Virus record (IMG/VR): IMGVR_UViG_3300008107_000033
Location: 41,623-105,622 of that record
Origin: a virus
DNA length: 64,000 bases
Strand: one strand, 5' to 3'
Below are positions 31,356 through 39,575 of the stretch, one piece after another; the first letter of the stretch is position 1; the number at the start of each line of letters is the position of its first letter. Both the position numbers and the translations under genes were made by a program. The notes beneath the pieces are model-generated. The model did no database searches. It had not been told where the DNA came from and saw only the letters and a list, made by a program, of their open reading frames with translations.

Positions 31356-32060
31356 ATGTCTTTAGAGGCTCTTGAAAAGGTAATAAAAGAAGATACGATA
31401 CCGTTCGAGGTTGCAGAAAAGTATTTAAACCTATTTCTTGGCAAGTCAGATTGGGATAACCACCTAAAAAGACTTTGGACAATATCTGCTTCTAAAAACT
31501 CCACAGAAGAACAAAGAAAAAACTTTGTGAAAAAAGCCATAAGCTGCGCAATAATGCTTCCTCTGCTAGAGGGCACTACTATACCTAGTCCTCCAGACAA
31601 ACTCTTGTTTTGGTGTACAGCTTGGACTCAGTTTAATGAAAAAGATTGGTTTAAATTATTCCAAGAAAATATAGAAGAAGATATAAAAATTACAAAAGAT
31701 AGAAATGCAATTATTATGTTAGGCGTTGTAGATCCAATAGATGTTTCTCCTTTAACTAGGCAGGCATTTAACTGGTTGTATAATAGGGCAAAAGAAGTTT
31801 CTGATTTAAATGAAGAGAATACAAAAGAACTAGAGGCAAAGTTTTTCAATCTAGTGAAGGCATATGGTGGGGCAGTGATATGTAATATGTTTGTTAAACA
31901 CAAAAATAATATTAGTAAAGTATTTAACTGGAGAAGTGGTTATTTCTTTGAGAAAGAAATACATAAAGTATATAAGATCGATGAAATAATTAAGATAAAA
32001 AATACAGAACTACAAAAGCTTAATCAAAAATACGTAAAAAAAATAACACTTAATAAATAG
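31356..32060 (+). CDS. Hypothetical protein, first gene of the metabolism block
   Basis: A 234-residue, largely helical protein with GAGGA before the ATG. It begins M-S-L-E-A-L-E-K-V-I-K-E and contains conserved-looking aromatic clusters (LLFWCTAWTQFNEKDWFKLF at about 86-105) and an A-Y-G-G-A-V-I segment near residue 168. No catalytic or nucleic-acid-binding motif is recognisable. It precedes the ribonucleotide reductase by eight bases and is probably co-transcribed. Function unknown. Confidence 0.6.
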   Translation: MSLEALEKVIKEDTIPFEVAEKYLNLFLGKSDWDNHLKRLWTISASKNSTEEQRKNFVKKAISCAIMLPLLEGTTIPSPPDKLLFWCTAWTQFNEKDWFKLFQENIEEDIKITKDRNAIIMLGVVDPIDVSPLTRQAFNWLYNRAKEVSDLNEENTKELEAKFFNLVKAYGGAVICNMFVKHKNNISKVFNWRSGYFFEKEIHKVYKIDEIIKIKNTELQKLNQKYVKKITLNK

Positions 32061-32068
32061 GAGATATG

Positions 32069-34180
32069 ATGTCAACAGAAATCGAAAATGGTAATCCAGA
32101 TCTAGCATACGCAGCTTCAAAACAGGCATCAATGTTTTCTTTTAGGTTAACAGATGACTTTGTCACCAGCTATAAAGATAAGGTAGTTCCATTTGGATAT
32201 AGAGACGCTGCTGGAAATTCGGTTGGAGAAATAACTTTCTTGCGCACATATTCTAGATTAAAAGATGATGGAACAAAAGAATCATGGACTGACGTTTGTG
32301 AAAGAGTAATCAATGGAATGTACTCGTTGCAAAAAGACCACTGCAAAAAGAATCGTCTCCCATGGAATGACGCAAAGGCTCAGGCTTCAGCAAAAGAAGC
32401 ATTTGATAGATTGTTTAATTTAAAGTGGACTCCACCTGGACGTGGGCTTTGGGCAATGGGCACTAACATTGTTAATGTGCAGAAGAATTCGGCAGCGCTT
32501 CAAAACTGTGCATTTGTATCTACAGCAGAAATGAATAAGTTTAATCCAGCTAAGCCATTTGCATTCTTAATGGAAGCATCAATGCTGGGTGTTGGAGTTG
32601 GTTTCGATGATAAGGGTGCAGACAAGGATTTTACTATCTTTGAACCTAAAAAATCAGATACAAACATTCCAATTATAATAGCTGATACAAGAGAGGGTTG
32701 GGTTGAGTCAACCGCCCTACTACTAAATTCATACTTAAAACCAGATCAAGAGTCAGTAGAATTTGACTACACATTAATTCGCCCAGCTGGAACTCCAATT
32801 AAAACATTCGGTGGCGTAGCTGCAGGTCATGAGCCATTGGAAAAATTACATAATCATATAAGAAAGATGTTTACTGGACGTAAGGGCGATAAGTTAACGC
32901 GTGTAGATATAGCGGATATTGGGAACGTTATTGGGGTATGCGTGGTATCCGGAAACGTTCGTCGTTCAGCAGAGTTATTGATAGGTCGTTTGGATGATCA
33001 GGATTTCTTAAATCTCAAAAATTCAGAACGCTTTCCTGAGCGTAACTCATATGATTCATCTGCTCCAGGTTGGGGCTGGATGTCCAACAACTCAGTCGAA
33101 ACAGCAGTCGGTGCAGACCTCTCTTCTATAGTTGAGGGTATATCTTTGAATGGTGAACCAGGTGTTATTTGGATGGACATGTCTCGTAAGTATGGAAGAC
33201 TTGCAGATCCAGCAAACAATAAAGATCACAGAGTTGCTGGCTACAATCCATGTGCGGAGCAATCCCTAGAGTCATACGAGTGCTGCACACTAGTAGAAAC
33301 ATACCTCAATCGTCACGATAGCTTGGAAGATTATAAGCGTACCCTAAAGTTTGCGTACCTGTATGCTAAAACGGTTACACTACTCCCTACTCACTGGGAA
33401 GAAACAAATGCAATTATGCAACGTAACCGTCGCATCGGTGCTTCAATGTCAGGGGTTGCAAACTTTGCCGATAGAGTAGGCGTGCCAGCTTTACGCGATT
33501 GGATGGATCAAGGTTATAAGACTATTCAGCGTTACGACAATGTTTATTCTGAGTGGCTTGGAATTCGTGAGTCAATTAAGATGACAACAATTAAGCCATC
33601 TGGAACTGTTTCAATCCTTGCTGGAGAATCACCAGGAGTCCACTGGACACCAGGTGGAAAGTTCTTCAATAGAACAATACGTTTCTCAAATGACGACCCA
33701 ATGTTGCCATTATTTAAAATGGCAAACTATAGAGTTGAGCCAGCTTCTGAATCTCCGGACACTACGTCTGTAGTGTATTTCCCAATTAAGTCAGATGCTG
33801 CAAGAGCAGAGCGTGATGTAACAATATTTGAAAAGATGTCTTTAGCTGCAACAGCTCAAAGATACTGGTCGGATAATTCTGTATCTGTTACAATATCCTT
33901 TGACAAGGATACTGAAGCCCAGCATGTTGGTACCGTGTTACACATGTATGATGGTCAATTAAAGACTGTATCATTCCTACCTAGCGGAAATGACACGTAT
34001 CCCCAAATGCCTTATACTCAGATAACAGAAGAAGAGTATGTAGATGCTGGTGTAAAGCTATTCCCAATAGATCTTACTGGTGTATACGCAGGAATGGCAT
34101 CAGATGCAATTGGCGAAAGATACTGCACAACAGATTCTTGTGAAATTAAGTTCATAAAGGATAACTCAAAAGCCAATTAA
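32069..34180 (+). CDS. nrdJ: Adenosylcobalamin-dependent ribonucleoside-triphosphate reductase (class II, monomeric type)
   Basis: Reduces ribonucleoside triphosphates to deoxy forms using B12. The 703-residue length fits the monomeric Lactobacillus-type enzyme. Visible markers are F-x-x-x-Y-x-x-K-V-V-P-F-G-Y near the N-terminus, PPGRGLWAMGTN, the active-site strand around LQNCAFVST, the loop N-P-C-A-E-Q-x-L-E-S-Y-E-C-C, TIKPSGTVSILAGESPGVHW, and the C-terminal C-T-T-D-S-C redox pair. Of two adjacent ATGs, 32069 is chosen because AGGAG then has five-base spacing. It feeds the dNTP pool with thyX, dCMP deaminase and dNMP kinase nearby. A B12-dependent enzyme implies a host able to make or import cobalamin. 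Confidence 0.9.
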   Translation: MSTEIENGNPDLAYAASKQASMFSFRLTDDFVTSYKDKVVPFGYRDAAGNSVGEITFLRTYSRLKDDGTKESWTDVCERVINGMYSLQKDHCKKNRLPWNDAKAQASAKEAFDRLFNLKWTPPGRGLWAMGTNIVNVQKNSAALQNCAFVSTAEMNKFNPAKPFAFLMEASMLGVGVGFDDKGADKDFTIFEPKKSDTNIPIIIADTREGWVESTALLLNSYLKPDQESVEFDYTLIRPAGTPIKTFGGVAAGHEPLEKLHNHIRKMFTGRKGDKLTRVDIADIGNVIGVCVVSGNVRRSAELLIGRLDDQDFLNLKNSERFPERNSYDSSAPGWGWMSNNSVETAVGADLSSIVEGISLNGEPGVIWMDMSRKYGRLADPANNKDHRVAGYNPCAEQSLESYECCTLVETYLNRHDSLEDYKRTLKFAYLYAKTVTLLPTHWEETNAIMQRNRRIGASMSGVANFADRVGVPALRDWMDQGYKTIQRYDNVYSEWLGIRESIKMTTIKPSGTVSILAGESPGVHWTPGGKFFNRTIRFSNDDPMLPLFKMANYRVEPASESPDTTSVVYFPIKSDAARAERDVTIFEKMSLAATAQRYWSDNSVSVTISFDKDTEAQHVGTVLHMYDGQLKTVSFLPSGNDTYPQMPYTQITEEEYVDAGVKLFPIDLTGVYAGMASDAIGERYCTTDSCEIKFIKDNSKAN

Positions 34181-34181
34181 A

Positions 34182-34190
34182 TGATATAAT
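34182..34190 (+). promoter_or_regulatory. Extended -10 promoter, leaderless start of thyX
   Basis: TGATATAAT ends eight bases before ATG 34198. Since transcription normally starts six to seven bases past the -10, the message would begin at or next to the start codon. No Shine-Dalgarno sequence precedes this ATG. The same arrangement occurs before the genes at 53155 and 58172. Confidence 0.7.
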
Positions 34191-34197
34191 ATATCCT

Positions 34198-34911
34198 ATG
34201 GAAGATACTAATAATATAGGAAAATCCATAGCTGTTTTAAATAATGGCTATGTTAGATTAGTTGATGTTATGGGTTCGGATCTTTCTGTTGCAAATGCGG
34301 CTAGAGCTTCGTTTGCAAAAGAAAGTTCCCAAATGTCAACCGACGACGCTAGATTGATAACTTTTCTTGCGAGAGAAAATCATATGTCGCCGTTTAGACA
34401 CGCCTTTGCCACCTTTGAATTTAAGGCTCCACTCCTCGTTGCCAGACAGCACTGGAAGTATGTCGTAGGCGCTGATCACACTATGGACTCTTGGAATGAA
34501 TCGTCTCGTAGATACGTTACGATGGATCCGGAATTTTATATTCCAAAATCTAGTGAATGGAGACTTGCTCCAGACAATAAGAAGCAGGGTTCTGGTGGCC
34601 CCATAGACCCTTGGACGGGTTCTATTTTGACCGAAGAGCTAAAGAAGTATGTAGAGCAGGGAGAGGCCTTGTACACGATGGCAATGGGCAATGGAGTCGC
34701 CCCAGAGCAGGCTCGCTTGTTCCTGGCAGCCTATGGAATGCACGTTGTATATAGGTGGTCTTGCAGTCTGCAGTCGATTGCTCTGTTCCTAAATCAAAGA
34801 TTAGCAGAAGATGCTCAACATGAGATAACTGACTACGCAAAAGCGGTACAGGAATTAATAAATCCCCACTTCCCGATCTCACTATCATGCTTAGTGAGTA
34901 GCTATGTATAA
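34198..34911 (+). CDS. thyX: Flavin-dependent thymidylate synthase
   Basis: Converts dUMP to dTMP using FAD and methylene-tetrahydrofolate. The 237-residue protein has the ThyX pattern: N-H-M-S-P-F-R-H near residue 62, then RQHWKYVVGADHTMDSWNE followed by S-S-R-R-Y, the family's R-H-R-x(7)-S-x-N-E-x-S-R-R-Y region with W replacing the usual second Arg and D-S-W-N-E replacing S-x-N-E. A Q-R-L-A-E-D-A-Q-H-E-I motif near the C-terminus carries the second nucleotide-binding helix. Start ATG 34198 is probably leaderless. It overlaps the next small gene by eight bases. Confidence 0.9.
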   Translation: MEDTNNIGKSIAVLNNGYVRLVDVMGSDLSVANAARASFAKESSQMSTDDARLITFLARENHMSPFRHAFATFEFKAPLLVARQHWKYVVGADHTMDSWNESSRRYVTMDPEFYIPKSSEWRLAPDNKKQGSGGPIDPWTGSILTEELKKYVEQGEALYTMAMGNGVAPEQARLFLAAYGMHVVYRWSCSLQSIALFLNQRLAEDAQHEITDYAKAVQELINPHFPISLSCLVSSYV

Positions 34912-35074
34912 AGATTTATTGCTATCAGTGTTATTGACAATTTGTTTTAACTGGACAATAGCCATGCAGATACTTAACCAGACATCTAAAGATAAAAGAA
35001 CTAGAATATTTTCTGTGGCACTTGCTTTAGTCACTCCATTTATATTCGGTTTAATTATATTTTCATTGTTATGA
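34904..35074 (+). CDS. Small two-helix membrane protein
   Basis: A 56-residue ORF overlapping the thyX end and the dCMP deaminase start (TTATGA). Two hydrophobic segments (about residues 4-20 and 38-56) are joined by a charged loop, N-Q-T-S-K-D-K-R-T-R. It is coupled by overlap on both sides, which supports translation. The topology fits a small inner-membrane protein, but function is unknown; holin is possible but the gene sits in the metabolism block. Confidence 0.6.
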   Translation: MYKDLLLSVLLTICFNWTIAMQILNQTSKDKRTRIFSVALALVTPFIFGLIIFSLL

Positions 35075-35538
35075 AACAATTTTCTAAAAAAGATATTCAA
35101 TTCATGAGACTATGTTTTGAGGCATCAAAGATTTTTTCCACGTGCGGAAAAAAACAGTACGCTGCCCTGCTAGTAGATGATATGAATCATATTGTTGGCT
35201 TTGGCTACAATGGAGGACCAAGAAATACAGTCCACTGCAAAGATGGTGGATGTAAAAGATTCTTAGAAAATTCTCAAAGTGGTTCAGTATACGACAACTG
35301 CATAGCAATTCATGCAGAAGCAAATGCACTTCTTCATTCTGATTATAATTCAAAGCCAACAAAGCTTTATGTGAATGGACCACCCTGCTTCAACTGTGCT
35401 AAGCTTATATGTAATAGCACATTAAAGACGGTCTATTATTCGGAGGACTCAGATTATAAAAACTGGGAAGAAGTAAAGTCTTTTATTAATAATGCAAATA
35501 TAGAAACTATAAAGGTAGATACGAGTGCCAGCATCTAA
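35071..35538 (+). CDS. dCMP/deoxycytidylate deaminase family protein
   Basis: A zinc-dependent deaminase that makes dUMP, the substrate of the neighbouring thyX. The 155-residue protein has HAEANAL (zinc His and catalytic Glu) and PPCFNCAKLI (two zinc Cys). A second Cys/His cluster, H-C-K-D-G-G-C-K-R-F, between them is typical of phage and eukaryotic dCMP deaminases. An F-G-Y-N-G-G-P-R-N segment matches the dNMP-binding loop. It overlaps both neighbours. Assignment strong. Confidence 0.88.
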   Translation: MKQFSKKDIQFMRLCFEASKIFSTCGKKQYAALLVDDMNHIVGFGYNGGPRNTVHCKDGGCKRFLENSQSGSVYDNCIAIHAEANALLHSDYNSKPTKLYVNGPPCFNCAKLICNSTLKTVYYSEDSDYKNWEEVKSFINNANIETIKVDTSASI

Positions 35539-35752
35539 ATTAAATTATGTTGTAGTATACAAAAACCATAGTCAAGTATATGGTTGTTCATCTCCAAAGA
35601 TAGCAATTGAATCTCCGGCTCCAGATGGCTTAACACAAGAGGATAAAAATATATTCTTTGTTACATTTGAACCAGATACTGATAATATATGTCTTCACAA
35701 ATATGAGCATGACGCTATTGGCGGCTTTGATTTGGATGATAAAAGTAAGTAG
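35525..35752 (+). CDS. Hypothetical protein
   Basis: A 75-residue protein starting at GTG 35525 inside the end of the deaminase gene. It has short beta strands and a run of acidic residues (E-P-D-T-D-N-I) with an N-terminal K-L-N-Y-V-V-V-Y. Translational coupling is likely. No family recognised. Confidence 0.5.
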   Translation: MPASKLNYVVVYKNHSQVYGCSSPKIAIESPAPDGLTQEDKNIFFVTFEPDTDNICLHKYEHDAIGGFDLDDKSK

Positions 35753-35757
35753 GAATT

Positions 35758-36000
35758 ATGGCTAAGAAAATAAATGAAAAGAAAAAAGTAAATATTAAGC
35801 TTGAATCAGGTCAAACATATCTAATAACATCAATAGATGAGATGTTGCAAATAGCAAATTCCCTGATACACTTAGCGTCGTCTGCAAAGGATGAAAAAGA
35901 AAGATCAAATATTCTTCATCTAAGCGAAGAAGCAATAAAGGCCATAAATGAAAATCAATTCATTAGTAAAGTAACCCACGAGGAAGATGATAGCTGGTAA
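35758..36000 (+). CDS. Hypothetical helical protein
   Basis: An 80-residue protein with AGTAGGAATT upstream of ATG. Lys-rich N-terminus (A-K-K-I-N-E-K-K-K-V), then helices with S-I-D-E-M-L-Q-I-A-N-S-L-I. Two bases separate it from the glycosyltransferase gene. Function unknown. Confidence 0.55.
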   Translation: MAKKINEKKKVNIKLESGQTYLITSIDEMLQIANSLIHLASSAKDEKERSNILHLSEEAIKAINENQFISKVTHEEDDSW

Positions 36001-36002
36001 AA

Positions 36003-36806
36003 ATGATTGACCTATGTGTAGTCAACTATAATACAAAAGATTTACTTAAGCGCTTTTTGGATTCGCTTCATAGTGATGTAAATGAACAAAATAAGATATG
36101 GAATCTTTACATATCAGATAATGGATCTTCTGACGGCAGCTGGTCTTGGATAGAACAAAATAGAAGTTCATATCAGATTACTGCAGGGTGGAACAATGAC
36201 AATATTGGTTACTCCGCAGCATGCAATGGCATGGCTAGTTATTCGTCCGGAGACATACTTTGCTTGTTGAACGCAGATGTTTGGCTAACAACTAATGATC
36301 TAGTTAAAGTTCAAAACATATTTGATAGCAACCCTGATATCCACATACTTGGACCAAAGCAGAGAGATGAAAATGGTTTCATCACACATGCTGGAATTGT
36401 AGGAACTAATACCGCTCCAGCACATAGGGGTTGGAGACAGCATGATCCTAATGATGTCTTATTTAAGGATAGAATAGAATGTGTGACAGTTTCTGGCTCA
36501 GCATATTTTATTAGAAGATCTGTATGGGAAGCTTTAAGATATGATTCTGAGTACGCAAAAATGTATCCAGGAGCGTTAGGTGCTTTCCTACCAACTCCTC
36601 ACTATTATGAAGAGACTTGGTGCTCATACTTTGCTCGTCACCGCGGATATAAAGTGGTATATGATGGTAGTGTATCAATTGGCCATAGCTGGCATGCCTC
36701 TTCCCCAAAACCAGGTAAAGGTTTTAGTTATGCAGATAGTCAATTTAAAATAAGCCAAGAAATATTTCGCAAAGCATGTGATCAATTAGGAATAGAAAGA
36801 GATTAA
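36003..36806 (+). CDS. GT2-family glycosyltransferase
   Basis: A 267-residue family-2 glycosyltransferase with a GT-A fold. The start I-D-L-C-V-V-N-Y-N-T-K-D is the nucleotide-binding strand; S-D-N-G-S-S-D-G-S follows, N-N-D-N-I-G-Y-S-A-A-C-N is the second motif, and L-N-A-D-V-W is the D-x-D-type metal-binding motif. A later E-E-T-W-C segment with R-H-R-G-Y is the acceptor-side helix. It would transfer a sugar to a phage or host acceptor; which one is not visible. Related enzymes occur at 38853, 39576, 59160 and 59830. Confidence 0.85.
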   Translation: MIDLCVVNYNTKDLLKRFLDSLHSDVNEQNKIWNLYISDNGSSDGSWSWIEQNRSSYQITAGWNNDNIGYSAACNGMASYSSGDILCLLNADVWLTTNDLVKVQNIFDSNPDIHILGPKQRDENGFITHAGIVGTNTAPAHRGWRQHDPNDVLFKDRIECVTVSGSAYFIRRSVWEALRYDSEYAKMYPGALGAFLPTPHYYEETWCSYFARHRGYKVVYDGSVSIGHSWHASSPKPGKGFSYADSQFKISQEIFRKACDQLGIERD

Positions 36807-36807
36807 T

Positions 36808-37209
36808 ATGTCAGATCAATTTAATGTTTACTTATATAACGCAGAAGTTATTAAGGTTGTAGATGGTGATACCTTTAAGATTAATATAGACTTAGGTTTT
36901 GAAGTTAATATAGGACCAAAGAGCGTAAGACTTTATGGAGTAAATACACCAGAAAGTCGCACTACAAATCTTGAAGAAAAAAAGATGGGGCTTGCAGCAA
37001 AAGAATTTACTGATCAGTGGATTAAGAAAGCTAATAATAAAGTCAAGATCGAAACTATCTTAGATAAAAACGAGAAGTATGGTAGAATTCTTGCTAGAGT
37101 ATGGAACGAAGCTGGCGAATGTCTTAATACAGAAATTGTTAAGGCTGGATTAGCTAGAGAATACTTTGGTGTAGGCGACAAAACTTTTAACGAATTCAAG
37201 AAGGCATAA
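36808..37209 (+). CDS. Staphylococcal-nuclease-like thermonuclease
   Basis: A 133-residue SNase-fold nuclease starting one base after the glycosyltransferase stop. V-V-D-G-D-T-F (calcium Asp), K-S-V-R-L-Y-G-V-N-T-P-E (catalytic Arg and Glu, with Asn for the second Asp) and K-Y-G-R-I-L-A-R-V-W (second catalytic Arg) are all present. It lacks a signal peptide, so it acts inside the cell, perhaps degrading host DNA or aiding repair. The last codon overlaps the next ATG. It is a free-standing relative of the domain in the giant hub protein. Confidence 0.85.
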   Translation: MSDQFNVYLYNAEVIKVVDGDTFKINIDLGFEVNIGPKSVRLYGVNTPESRTTNLEEKKMGLAAKEFTDQWIKKANNKVKIETILDKNEKYGRILARVWNEAGECLNTEIVKAGLAREYFGVGDKTFNEFKKA

Positions 37210-37637
37210 TGCAAACATTTTTACCATACGCAGATCTACAAGAATCAGTTCGGGTATTAGATTACCGTAGACTCGGAAAGCAAAGAGTAGAAACTTTTCA
37301 AGTATTAAATATATTACTTGATCGCACACCCACTAAAGGTTGGCGCAACCATCCAGTTACATTGATGTGGTCTGGATATGAAACAGCTCTGCAGTTATAT
37401 CAAAACTATACGATTCAAGAATGGGTCAATAGAGGGTACAAGAATACAATGCAGTATGAGGAAGTAGATCTTGATTCACTAATTATGCCATCGTGGTTTG
37501 GTTTAGAGGAATTTCATCGTTCACATAGGTCTAATTTACTTCGTAAGGACTATGAATATTATTCTCAATATTTTGATGAAGATCCAACACTAGAATATTA
37601 TTGGCCAACGGAGAAGTGTAGTGCAGTACTTGGGTGA
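37209..37637 (+). CDS. MSMEG_6728/pyrimidine-dimer glycosylase-like family protein
   Basis: A 142-residue protein of the Pyr_excise-like (MSMEG_6728) family: M-Q-T-F-L-P-Y, RVLDYRRLGKQRVETFQ, W-x-N-H-P-V and a later F-H-R-S-H-R-S-N-L-L-R-K. The family is related to T4 endonuclease V, but glycosylase activity is not established for this branch. The Arg in the RVLD motif is encoded by CGG at 37251, the only in-frame CGG in the window that is not followed by A. Reading it out of frame would meet TAG immediately, so it is decoded as an ordinary triplet. Confidence 0.75.
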   Translation: MQTFLPYADLQESVRVLDYRRLGKQRVETFQVLNILLDRTPTKGWRNHPVTLMWSGYETALQLYQNYTIQEWVNRGYKNTMQYEEVDLDSLIMPSWFGLEEFHRSHRSNLLRKDYEYYSQYFDEDPTLEYYWPTEKCSAVLG

Positions 37638-38181
37638 TGGCATTTATTGTCTTGAAGATTTTTTTCCTTTACACAAAAAATTAAAAGAACAAGTAATATC
37701 AGAATGCAAAGTAGCCGAATTTACGGATTATGAAAATAATAAAATACCAGTTGATACAGTAAATAAATCTGGTTATTTTTTAATAAAAAAAGAATCTTAT
37801 TTATATGATTTAATCTTAGAATTAAACTTAAGCATTGAATCAAAAATTGAATCATTTTTTAATAAAAAATTTATAAGTCAATGGAAAAATACAGAAAATA
37901 TTGGAGTTATATCACGCTATGCAATCGGTGGTTCGCTACCAGATCACGCAGATAGGGTTCATTTAACCGGTGAATATTATTCTTATTCATGTGTTTATTA
38001 TATAAATGAAAACTATAAAGGTGGTAGACTTTTTTTCCCAGAAAAAAACATAGGAATAAATCCAAAAGAAAATTCTATAGTTTTTCTACCTTCACATCTA
38101 ATACATAGATCAGAAGAGATAACAGATGGCGAAAAAATAGTTTCCGCAACTTTTTTTAAGGAGACAAACAATGCAGACTAG
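37621..38181 (+). CDS. 2-oxoglutarate/Fe(II) oxygenase, prolyl-4-hydroxylase-like
   Basis: A 186-residue protein starting at GTG 37621 in overlap with the preceding gene. G-G-S-L-P-D-H-A-D-R (iron H-x-D), then Y-S-C-V-Y-Y-I-N-E-N-Y-K-G-G-R-L-F-F-P, and H-L-I-H-R (distal iron His) with a downstream basic Lys for 2-oxoglutarate follow the P4Hc layout. It hydroxylates an unknown substrate, possibly a protein. A second protein of this kind is encoded at 54871. Confidence 0.8.
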   Translation: MQYLGDGIYCLEDFFPLHKKLKEQVISECKVAEFTDYENNKIPVDTVNKSGYFLIKKESYLYDLILELNLSIESKIESFFNKKFISQWKNTENIGVISRYAIGGSLPDHADRVHLTGEYYSYSCVYYINENYKGGRLFFPEKNIGINPKENSIVFLPSHLIHRSEEITDGEKIVSATFFKETNNAD

Positions 38182-38584
38182 AGTATTTTTATCCGGTGCC
38201 ATAGAAGACGTTCAGTCAGATTTTAAATATAGTTGGAGAGATGAAGCTACATCCCTTTTAGACAATAGGGGATTTAAGGCTGTCAACCCACTAGACTATG
38301 CTTTGGAAGAAGAAAATTGTGAGCCAAAAGAAATAGTGGATAAAAATCTTTTTCTACAAAAAAGCTGTGATATTATTTTGGTAGAATACAGATTGTTATA
38401 TAGGGCATATATAGGTACAGATTTTGAAATGACTTGGGCTCATTTAAATAATCAACCAATAATTGTTTGGGCTCATCAAGATCTACAGCATAGAATTTAT
38501 CTTAAGTTTCTTGCCACAAAACTTGCAGACACACTAGAGGAAGCTGTAGAATATATTTGCAATACATATCCATCAAATAAATAG
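38171..38584 (+). CDS. Nucleoside 2-deoxyribosyltransferase-like protein
   Basis: A 137-residue protein with the Rossmann-like pattern of this family: R-V-F-L-S-G-A-I-E at the start, a central C-D-I-I-L-V-E-Y strand, and G-T-D-F-E-M-T-W-A with the catalytic-type Glu, followed by P-I-I-V-W. It may exchange or cleave the base of deoxynucleosides, or hydrolyse deoxynucleoside monophosphates, and so fits the nucleotide-metabolism block. The substrate cannot be read. Confidence 0.7.
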   Translation: MQTRVFLSGAIEDVQSDFKYSWRDEATSLLDNRGFKAVNPLDYALEEENCEPKEIVDKNLFLQKSCDIILVEYRLLYRAYIGTDFEMTWAHLNNQPIIVWAHQDLQHRIYLKFLATKLADTLEEAVEYICNTYPSNK

Positions 38585-38599
38585 CCGAAAGGAAAACTA

Positions 38600-38794
38600 A
38601 TGGCTGAAAATAAGTTCAAGTACTTCACAATTACTACAACCTCAATTGTCAAGGCACCTACTGTAGCTGAGGCACAGAAGATTGCATCGAGCAATTCGCG
38701 CAAGGTATCTGGAACTCGTGGAGAGCTCTTGTTCAAGGATGTTGATGTTCAGCGCATCACAGCTATTGAAGCAAGAGAACAAATCGAAGGTTAA
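38600..38794 (+). CDS. Small protein related to N-terminal module of the metallophosphoesterase
   Basis: A 64-residue protein with CCGAAAGGAAAA before the ATG. The sequence F-T-I-T-T-T-S-I-V-K-A-P-T-V-A-E-A-Q-K-I matches the layout F-V-I-T-N-K-Y-I-V-R-A-P-N-I-G-Q-A-K-N-I at the start of the protein at 10273, and both end in a D-x-x-x-x-I-x-A/D segment. It uses CGT/CGC for Arg and strong codons, suggesting high expression. Free-standing and fused copies hint at a shared binding module. Function unknown. Confidence 0.6.
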   Translation: MAENKFKYFTITTTSIVKAPTVAEAQKIASSNSRKVSGTRGELLFKDVDVQRITAIEAREQIEG

Positions 38795-38807
38795 TTATTA
38801 TTGGATC

Positions 38808-38835
38808 GGGGTGGTGGCGTGATAGCTACCACCCC
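38808..38835 (+). terminator. Hairpin terminator
   Basis: GGGGTGGTGGC pairs with GCTACCACCCC (one G-T pair, six-base loop) and is followed by TTTAATTAA. The U tract is weak. It lies directly after a highly expressed-looking small gene, so it may attenuate rather than stop transcription into the following glycosyltransferase. Confidence 0.55.
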
Positions 38836-38852
38836 TTTAATTAAGGACAAAA

Positions 38853-39566
38853 ATGTCTAATCAAAAAATCATTGCCCAAATAGTTGGAAGAAATGAAGAA
38901 GATAGGTTTTTAAAAAGCGTTTTAAGTAGACTATCAACTCAGGTTGATGAAATTGTTTTTACTGACGACTGCTCCGAAGACAATACCGCAAAGATAGCTG
39001 CAGATTACGCTCATGTATATAAAACATCTGAGCCAACGTTTGCTGTGCATGAGGGAAGACTAAGAACAACTGCTTGGTCTAACTTAGAAAAGCATGCTAA
39101 TCCAGGAGATTGGATCATTGCTATAGATTGCGATGAAATGTTATATAGTTTGAGCAATATAGATTCTCCAGACGTAAGAACAGTATTAAATTCTTCGGAA
39201 AAAGATGTTGTAAATGTGAGATTTTATCACATGTGGAACGAAACCGCATATAGAGTAGATAAGCTTTGGGCACCAAACAACAGCTCAAGAATATTTAGGT
39301 TTATATCTGGTGGTCAATTTGCTGACAGAGCTTTGGCGTGTGGATCTGAGCCAACATATGTGTCTGAATGGATCAAGAGAAGAAACTTTTGGGTAAATTC
39401 TGGTCTAGTAATGCAACATCTTGGTTACATTTTTGACCAAGATAAGCAAAAGAAATATGAAAGATACTCCCAAATAGATGGTGGAAAGTATCATAATTTA
39501 TCTCACATTAATTCTATATTAGATGAATCTCCAGTATTAATTAACTGGGGAAACTTTGGACTTTAA
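38853..39566 (+). CDS. GT2-like glycosyltransferase
   Basis: A 237-residue protein with AAGGAC before the ATG. K-I-I-A-Q-I-V-G-R-N-E-E is the first strand and helix of GT2 enzymes; I-V-F-T-D-D-C-S-E-D-N-T is the nucleotide-binding turn; D-W-I-I-A-I-D-C-D-E-M-L is the metal-binding D-x-D. Trp- and Tyr-rich segments (W-N-E-T-A-Y-R, R-R-N-F-W-V-N) form the acceptor site. It clusters with other sugar-transfer genes. Confidence 0.78.
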   Translation: MSNQKIIAQIVGRNEEDRFLKSVLSRLSTQVDEIVFTDDCSEDNTAKIAADYAHVYKTSEPTFAVHEGRLRTTAWSNLEKHANPGDWIIAIDCDEMLYSLSNIDSPDVRTVLNSSEKDVVNVRFYHMWNETAYRVDKLWAPNNSSRIFRFISGGQFADRALACGSEPTYVSEWIKRRNFWVNSGLVMQHLGYIFDQDKQKKYERYSQIDGGKYHNLSHINSILDESPVLINWGNFGL

Positions 39567-39575
39567 GGAATATCT

